From: Ruminococcus sp. | GTDB taxonomy: Bacteria > Bacillota > Clostridia > Oscillospirales > Acutalibacteraceae | Length of the DNA stretch: 64,000 nt | Reading direction: 5' to 3' | Assembly (NCBI GenBank): GCA_022779485.1 | Contig: JALFTC010000006.1 | Location: forward strand, 1 to 64,000 | In this document: piece by piece, positions 59,566 to 64,000 of the stretch | How the letters are laid out: each line of letters begins with the position of its first letter | Numbering within the stretch: the stretch's first letter is position 1 | Notes under the pieces: model-generated | Told to the model about the DNA's origin: nothing | The model's database searches: none | What the model saw: only the letters and a program-made list of their open reading frames with translations | Program-made: the position numbers and the translations under genes

Positions 59566-60005
59566 ACATAGTTAATTCAATGGAGCTGAAAATCCCCTCA
59601 AAAAGTATAAACGAAAGCTTTGCCCGTTCTGTAATTTCCGCTTTTCTTCTCCAGCTTGACCCCACAATAAGCGAGCTTTCCGACATAAAAACTGCTGTGT
59701 CCGAAGCGGTTACAAACTGCATTGTACACGGTTACCGTGACACAGGGGGAATGATTTACATAAAGGGCGAAATTGCAGAGGACAACACAATTATCATAAA
59801 AATTCGTGATAAGGGAAAGGGAATTCCCGACATAAAAAAGGCTATGGAACCTCTGTTTACAACAGGAGGAGAAGAAAGAGCCGGTCTTGGATTTGCTGTT
59901 ATGGAAAGCTTTATGGACAAGGTTAAGGTGAGTTCAAAAGAGGACAAAGGCACCACAGTAACATTGTACAAAAAGTTAATTCGTGCAAAATATGAAAAGC
60001 CGTAA
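59562..60005 (+). CDS. spoIIAB: Anti-sigma F factor / serine kinase
   Basis: A 147-aa GHKL-fold kinase that holds sigma F inactive and phosphorylates SpoIIAA. ATP-binding motifs: SEAVTNCIVHGY (N box), IRDKGKGIPDI (G1) and GGEERAGLGFAVMESFMD (G2). Strong GGGGGTAAT ribosome site. Overlaps sigF by 14 bp. Confidence 0.95.
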   Translation: MNIVNSMELKIPSKSINESFARSVISAFLLQLDPTISELSDIKTAVSEAVTNCIVHGYRDTGGMIYIKGEIAEDNTIIIKIRDKGKGIPDIKKAMEPLFTTGGEERAGLGFAVMESFMDKVKVSSKEDKGTTVTLYKKLIRAKYEKP

Positions 60006-60624
60006 CGAAATCATTGAGGAAAACCTTGGTCTTGTCCACTCCTGCTGTAAAAAATTCAAGGGCAAGGGCATTGATTACGACGACCTTTATATGGCGGGGT
60101 GCGAGGGGCTAATTAAGGCCGTGGACAGGTTTGACAGCAGTCTTGGTTACAAGCTAAGCACCTACGCCGTTCCCGTAATTCTTGGGGAAATTAAGCGACT
60201 TTTCAGGGAGGGCGGTACTGTAAAGGTGAGCCGAAGTCTTAAGGAATTGTACCTGAAAATCACTAACCTGACCGACCTTGAAAAGGATTTAACCATACCC
60301 GAAATTGCAAAAAAGTTAAACACCGAGCCGGAAAAAATAGCCGAGGCACTTTCTGCCGGTCAGATTCCTCTTTCCTTAACAGGTGAAGAAAATGAAAGCA
60401 TCGACCTTACGGTAAACTCCTGTGAGGAGGAATACACAGAAAAAATCTCCTTAAAAAAGGCTTTGGAGGACTTGAGTGAACAGGACAACAAGTTGATTCA
60501 GCTTAGGTACTACAAGCATATGACGCAAACCCAGACAGGAAAAACACTAAATATGACACAGGTACAGGTGAGCCGACAGGAGAAAAAAATCCTGCAAAAA
60601 ATACGGGCAAAAATGCTGTGCTGA
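59992..60624 (+). CDS. sigF: RNA polymerase sporulation sigma factor F
   Basis: A 210-aa sigma-70 family factor that drives early forespore transcription. Region 2 KFKGKGIDYDDLYMAGCEGLIKAVDRFD...LSTYAVPVILGEIKR, region 3 EIAKKLNTEPEKIAEAL, region 4 LIQLRYYKHMTQTQTGKTLNMTQVQVSRQEKKIL. The ATG at 59992 is chosen; a GTG three codons earlier is possible. Translation is likely coupled to spoIIAB. Confidence 0.95.
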   Translation: MKSRNEIIEENLGLVHSCCKKFKGKGIDYDDLYMAGCEGLIKAVDRFDSSLGYKLSTYAVPVILGEIKRLFREGGTVKVSRSLKELYLKITNLTDLEKDLTIPEIAKKLNTEPEKIAEALSAGQIPLSLTGEENESIDLTVNSCEEEYTEKISLKKALEDLSEQDNKLIQLRYYKHMTQTQTGKTLNMTQVQVSRQEKKILQKIRAKMLC

Positions 60625-60629
60625 GTATA

Positions 60630-60665
60630 AAAACACCGTGGAAACTACTCTCCACGGTGTTTTGT
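60630..60665 (+). terminator. Terminator of spoIIA operon
   Basis: A 10-bp perfect stem ACACCGTGGA / TCCACGGTGT flanked by A and T runs; may also serve the convergent small gene. Confidence 0.88.
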
Positions 60666-60682
60666 CGTTTATCAAATTTTCT

Positions 60683-60862
60683 TTACTGTTCCTCTTTCGG
60701 CTCCACAGTTGGGGGCAAAAAGGGGTACAGCTCCTCGTAATTTTCCACCGCATCATCTAAATTTGTTTCGGTGGGGATAAGACCTGTGCAATCGTATGAC
60801 GAACAGGTGCTGAACTCTAAATCCATATCAGGCTCTTCAATTTTATTATTTTTCTTATCCAT
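60683..60862 (-). CDS. 59-aa conserved-looking small acidic protein
   Basis: A short gene with GGAGGGTGTT before ATG. The product begins MDKKNNKIEEPDMDLEF, has a Cys pair CSSYDC near residues 20-25, then TGLIPTETNLDDAVENYEELY and PFLPPTVEPKEEQ. Strongly acidic, no signal or membrane segment. I do not recognise a named family, but the composition (TGLIPT, YEELYPFLP) and clean ribosome site argue it is real. It follows ispF by about 55 bp on the same strand. Confidence 0.75.
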   Translation of the reverse strand: MDKKNNKIEEPDMDLEFSTCSSYDCTGLIPTETNLDDAVENYEELYPFLPPTVEPKEEQ

Positions 60863-60917
60863 AACACCCTCCGCCTATATTATTTGGCAAAGGGTAATAA
60901 TAATACTTAGTAAGTTT

Positions 60918-61385
60918 TTACTCTATAAGGCAGACGCTGTGGGCGGAAATGCCCTCTTTTCGTCCTGTAAAGCCAAGATACTCCTCTGTTGTTGCCTTAA
61001 CGCTAACACAGTCAACATCTATGTTACAGGCAGATGCAATGTTCTCCCTCATTTTCACAATGTAGTCCTTTAGCTTTGGTGACTGGGCAATAACTGTTGA
61101 GTCGATATTCACAATCTTGTAGCCATTTTCATCAAGAACCCTTACAACCTCTTTCAGTAGTGCAAGGCTGTCTGCTCCCTTGTACCTTTCATCAGTATCG
61201 GGAAACAGCTTTCCAATGTCACCAAGGGCAGACGCACCAAGCAGACTGTCCATTATTGCGTGGAGAAGTACATCAGCGTCACTGTGACCTAATAGTCCCA
61301 CAGTGTGGGGTATTTCCACACCGCCTAAAATCAGCTTTCTCCCCTCAACAAGCTTATGCACATCATAACCGTGTCCTACTCGCAA
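60918..61385 (-). CDS. ispF: 2-C-methyl-D-erythritol 2,4-cyclodiphosphate synthase
   Basis: A 155-aa MEP-pathway enzyme forming MEcPP. Motifs: [21 protein letters not shown] (zinc Asp/His), [33 protein letters not shown] and [17 protein letters not shown]. It starts at TTG (61383-61385) after GGGGAG and overlaps ispD by 10 bp. Confidence 0.96.
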   Translation of the reverse strand: MRVGHGYDVHKLVEGRKLILGGVEIPHTVGLLGHSDADVLLHAIMDSLLGASALGDIGKLFPDTDERYKGADSLALLKEVVRVLDENGYKIVNIDSTVIAQSPKLKDYIVKMRENIASACNIDVDCVSVKATTEEYLGFTGRKEGISAHSVCLIE

Positions 61386-62167
61386 TTAACTCCCCTACTT
61401 TCCAAAATACTTTTGGCTACCAAAATATCGTCCTGTGTTGTCAGCTTTATGTTGGTGTAAAGTCCGTCTACCACAGTGACCTTTTCTCCGCAGTACTCAA
61501 ACAATTTACAGTCGTCGGTAAAGTCAACTGCATCACTCTCTGCCATTGCAAGGAATTTGAGATACTTTTCCTTGTTAAAAACTTGTGGTGTCTGTATTGC
61601 CCTAAGCGTACTTCTGTCGGGAGTGTCCTTTATGGTGTTGTCGCTGTTTACCACCTTAATTGTGTCCTTAACAGGCACACCAAGGGCAGAGGCACCTGTT
61701 AATATTCCTGACAAAACCACCTTTTCAATCTCTTCTGTGGTTATAAGGCACCTTGCTCCGTCGTGGACTGCAATATGGGTAGCCTTTTGTGAGGTTTGAT
61801 TAATACCGTTTTTCACACTTACGGACCTTGTTTCTCCGCCGTTTGTGATAGCGGTGACCTTTGAAAAATTGTACTGTGCCACAATGCTTTGAAACTCCAT
61901 TTTGTCACACTCTCTGCACACGATTACAACCTCGTTTACAGAAAGAGCATTTTCAAAGGCTGAAAGTGTGTAGAAAATTGCCGGTCTGTTAAGGAGTTCT
62001 ATAAACTGCTTTGACTTTTCCAGTCCCATTCGTGTACTGTTACCTGCACAGACTAAAACGGCAGAAACATAGGTTTCTTTATTTCCTTTTTCCTTTTCAA
62101 GCCTTTCCTTTTCACAGGGATTTAAGTGCTTGTTCAATATCCTGGATAATGTCGTCACTGTTCTCAA
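61376..62167 (-). CDS. ispD: 2-C-methyl-D-erythritol 4-phosphate cytidylyltransferase, start uncertain
   Basis: MEP-pathway enzyme making CDP-ME. Motifs: [55 protein letters not shown] and [10 protein letters not shown]. The family normally begins at the VSAVLV strand, but there is no in-frame ATG, GTG or TTG within 26 codons before it. In-frame starts are TTG at 62167, GTG at 62158 and TTG at 62137, all inside metY and giving a 25-35 residue extension. The coordinates given take the longest frame. The strong AAAAAGGAAATAAAG before the core has no start codon in frame behind it. Confidence 0.9.
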   Translation of the reverse strand: MRTVTTLSRILNKHLNPCEKERLEKEKGNKETYVSAVLVCAGNSTRMGLEKSKQFIELLNRPAIFYTLSAFENALSVNEVVIVCRECDKMEFQSIVAQYNFSKVTAITNGGETRSVSVKNGINQTSQKATHIAVHDGARCLITTEEIEKVVLSGILTGASALGVPVKDTIKVVNSDNTIKDTPDRSTLRAIQTPQVFNKEKYLKFLAMAESDAVDFTDDCKLFEYCGEKVTVVDGLYTNIKLTTQDDILVAKSILESRGVNCE

Positions 62168-63377
62168 TTCCTACTGATAATCTAATCATATTGGGCTCGA
62201 CACCGCAGTCCTTTAGCTGTGTGTCGGTCATCTGGCGGTGGGTTGTGCTTGCAGGGTGGAGAACGCAGGTTCTTGCATCTGCAACATGGGTAACAATCTT
62301 TGCAAGGGAAAGAGCTTCCATAAATTTAGATGCCTCTTCTCTGCCACCCTTAACACCAAAGGAGATAACTCCGCAAGTACCGTTAGGCATCATCTTTTTA
62401 GCCAAGTCATAGTACTTGCTTGACTTTAGTCCGGGGTAGTTTACCCACTCTACCTTTTCGGACTTTTCAAGGAATTCTGCCACCTTTTGTGCATTTGCAC
62501 AGTGTCGCTCCATTCTTAAAGCCAAGGTTTCAAGTCCTAAATTAAGGAGAAAGGCATTCATCGGGGCAGCCTGTGAGCCAAAGTCCCTCATAAGGTGAAC
62601 TCTTGCCTTTGCAATATATGCACACTTGCCAAAGTGGTCGGTATATACAACACCGTGGTATGTTTCGTCAGGCTGTGTCAGCATTGGGAATTTTCCGTTG
62701 TTCCAGTCAAAGTTACCGCTGTCAACAACAACACCACCAAGTGCTACTGCGTGTCCGTCCATATATTTTGATGTGGAGTGAACTACAATGTCAGCACCCC
62801 ATTCAAATGGGCGAAGGTTGATTGGAGTTGCAAAGGTGTTGTCAACAATAAGGGGTACACCGTGTGAATGTGCAACTTTTGCAAAAAGCTCAATGTCGGA
62901 AACATCAAGGCTTGGGTTTGTAACAGCCTCGATAAAACAAGCCTTTGTGTTGTCCTTAAAGGCAACGGAAATTTCCTCTTCTGTGCTGTCAGGTTTGATA
63001 AATGTAAAATCAATTCCCAAGTCCCTTAATGTTTTGTTAAACAGGTTAAATGTACCGCCGTAAACAGCAGATGAGCATACAATATGGTCACCTGCCTTTG
63101 CAATATTTGTAACTGAAAATGTGGATGCAGCCTGACCGGAGGAGGTAAGCATTGCGCCAACACCGCCCTCAAGGTCGGCAATCTTCTTTTCTACCGAATC
63201 AAGGGTTGGGTTTGCAAGTCTTGTGTAGAAGAAACCGTCCTCTTCAAGGTCAAAAAGCTTTCCCATAGTTTCGGCACTGTCGTAGCTGTATGTTGTGCTT
63301 TGTACAATCGGAAGCACCCTTGGCTCACCATTTGAGGGATTATATCCCGACTGAACACATTTTGTATCAATTTTCAT
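62112..63377 (-). CDS. metY: O-acetylhomoserine sulfhydrylase (aminocarboxypropyltransferase)
   Basis: A 421-aa PLP enzyme of the Cys/Met metabolism family that makes homocysteine from O-acetylhomoserine and sulfide. Motifs: RVLPIVQSTTYSYDS, FYTRLANPTLDSVEKKIADLEGG, SSGQAASTFS, VDNTFATPINLRPFEWGADIVVHSTSKYMDGH (PLP Lys in TSKY) and [20 protein letters not shown]. Length around 420-430 separates it from the shorter MetB/MetC. AAAGGAGAATG upstream of ATG; 13 bp after the zinc-ribbon gene. Confidence 0.95.
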   Translation of the reverse strand: MKIDTKCVQSGYNPSNGEPRVLPIVQSTTYSYDSAETMGKLFDLEEDGFFYTRLANPTLDSVEKKIADLEGGVGAMLTSSGQAASTFSVTNIAKAGDHIVCSSAVYGGTFNLFNKTLRDLGIDFTFIKPDSTEEEISVAFKDNTKACFIEAVTNPSLDVSDIELFAKVAHSHGVPLIVDNTFATPINLRPFEWGADIVVHSTSKYMDGHAVALGGVVVDSGNFDWNNGKFPMLTQPDETYHGVVYTDHFGKCAYIAKARVHLMRDFGSQAAPMNAFLLNLGLETLALRMERHCANAQKVAEFLEKSEKVEWVNYPGLKSSKYYDLAKKMMPNGTCGVISFGVKGGREEASKFMEALSLAKIVTHVADARTCVLHPASTTHRQMTDTQLKDCGVEPNMIRLSVGIENSDDIIQDIEQALKSL

Positions 63378-63390
63378 AAATCATTCTCCT

Positions 63391-63930
63391 TTAGTAAAAA
63401 AATCCTTTTATCCATTCCAAACCGTAGTCAACACCCCAGATAACACCGCAGAAAACAAGTATCAGTAGAATTGCGGATACAATTCTGACAAAAGTCCTCT
63501 TACTTTGGGACATCTCCATAAAATCCTCGGCGTCCTTGTCAAAAACTGACTTTTTGCTCTCAATATCATTTAGCTCTTCCTCTGTAAGAGGGGCAACATC
63601 ATTTTCGTCAATAACACCTATTCCCACACATATATCATATGCCTTATCATAGGCTTGATACGGAACAAGGATAACAACATCGGACAAATCTCCACCTGTT
63701 ACAGCCTCGCTTGAAACACTCTTTTTTCTGCGAGCCTCTGTGCAGGGAATTCCTGCGTCCTCCAATGCGCCGTGAACACGCATTCGGTCAACTCCCGAAA
63801 CCTCGCAAACTCCAACTGGAGTATTTTTGTCAACGATTGTTTTCAGAGTTTTTCCGCATATACTGCATCTTTCTTGACTATCGTTGTGAATTTTCTTACA
63901 TTTTTGACAAATTTTCATACTATCATTCAT
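63391..63930 (-). CDS. Zinc-ribbon, single-pass membrane protein
   Basis: A 179-aa protein. N-terminal zinc ribbon CQKCKKIHNDSQERCSICGK (CxxC...CxxC), a DUF2007-like segment (GVCEVSGVDRMRVHGALEDAGIPC, VILVPYQAYDKAYDI) about residues 38-105, an acidic linker (DVAPLTEEELNDIES), and a C-terminal membrane helix (about 150-172) as a tail anchor. First gene of the metY-ispD-ispF operon, downstream of a good promoter. Function unknown. Confidence 0.75.
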   Translation of the reverse strand: MNDSMKICQKCKKIHNDSQERCSICGKTLKTIVDKNTPVGVCEVSGVDRMRVHGALEDAGIPCTEARRKKSVSSEAVTGGDLSDVVILVPYQAYDKAYDICVGIGVIDENDVAPLTEEELNDIESKKSVFDKDAEDFMEMSQSKRTFVRIVSAILLILVFCGVIWGVDYGLEWIKGFFY

Positions 63931-63949
63931 TCCTTAAATTGATAAAAAT

Positions 63950-63978
63950 ATCTTATCATAGGAATGTGTAAAAATCAA
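63950..63978 (-). promoter_or_regulatory. Promoter of zinc-ribbon/metY/ispDF operon
   Basis: Minus strand: TTGATT (63973-63978), 17-bp spacer, TAAGAT (63950-63955). Confidence 0.6.
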
Positions 63979-64000
63979 GTGGTGCAAAATTATGGTATAA

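Noticed and set aside
60771-61073. Plus-strand frame of 100 codons near ispF
   Set aside because: It lies opposite the 59-aa gene and ispF, both of which have ribosome sites and sensible products.

Overview
The window is low-GC, densely coded DNA from a spore-forming Clostridia species. The most likely home is a gut Ruminococcaceae/Oscillospiraceae-type genome. This rests on a spoIIAA-spoIIAB-sigF operon, TTG/GTG starts behind strong AGGAGG sites, a Hrb-like flavodiiron protein, starch-binding-like surface modules, BspA-type leucine-rich repeats and an anaerobe-style gene set. The genus is inferred, not shown. No rRNA, CRISPR array or prophage was seen.

Region 1 (1-21.4 kb, minus strand) is the unusual part. 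One apparent operon starts at a strong promoter at 21356-21384 and runs off the left edge. It encodes two SipW/ER-type (Ser-His) signal peptidases. It also encodes nine membrane-anchored precursors; eight carry an aromatic Trp motif of the T-[YF]-[SA]-W kind at the end of the N-terminal hydrophobic helix (relaxed to L-A-W-F in one), and the ninth has it only internally. Seven of the nine share a core with an ARxAF..W.P-like motif and a VxVWxEGxDxEC-like strand. The operon further encodes a 1348-aa secreted multi-repeat protein, a membrane-tethered McrB-like AAA+ ATPase, and a 770-aa protein that fuses a DUF2357/McrC-like head to a very long coiled coil with no visible nuclease domain. I read this as a TasA/camelysin-like multi-subunit surface-fibre system with a repurposed McrB/DUF2357 pair. 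It is the best candidate for an undescribed system here.

Region 2 (21.7-33.9 kb) is mostly housekeeping: a CE4 polysaccharide deacetylase with Ig-like repeats, a MarR regulator, tRNA-Arg(ACG), and an operon DUF951-prfA-[Sua5/CoaE fusion]-lytic transglycosylase-M18 aminopeptidase. It also has a YcxB-like protein, an orphan trpF, a BspA-type LRR protein that probably starts at AUU, and hflX.

Region 3 (34.3-52.5 kb) holds nadBC, an ExbD-like membrane protein, metK behind a SAM-I riboswitch, a DinJ/YafQ toxin-antitoxin pair, a TrhA-family membrane protein and a heterodimeric ABC exporter. It continues with a flavodiiron protein fused to flavin reductase and rubredoxin domains, a divergent vitamin B6 salvage locus (MocR/PdxR-type regulator, ECF S-component, pyridoxamine kinase), and proB-proA separated by a 160-bp MITE-like element.

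Region 4 (52.6-64 kb) has three small proteins of unknown function, yfcE-holB-ricT, a ferredoxin, trmN-rsmI-folC, spoIIAA-spoIIAB-sigF, a 59-aa conserved-looking small protein, and an operon of a zinc-ribbon membrane protein, metY, ispD and ispF. Several intergenic spaces (17.3, 19.3, 29.9, 34.0, 40.6-40.8 kb) carry related palindromic repeats.
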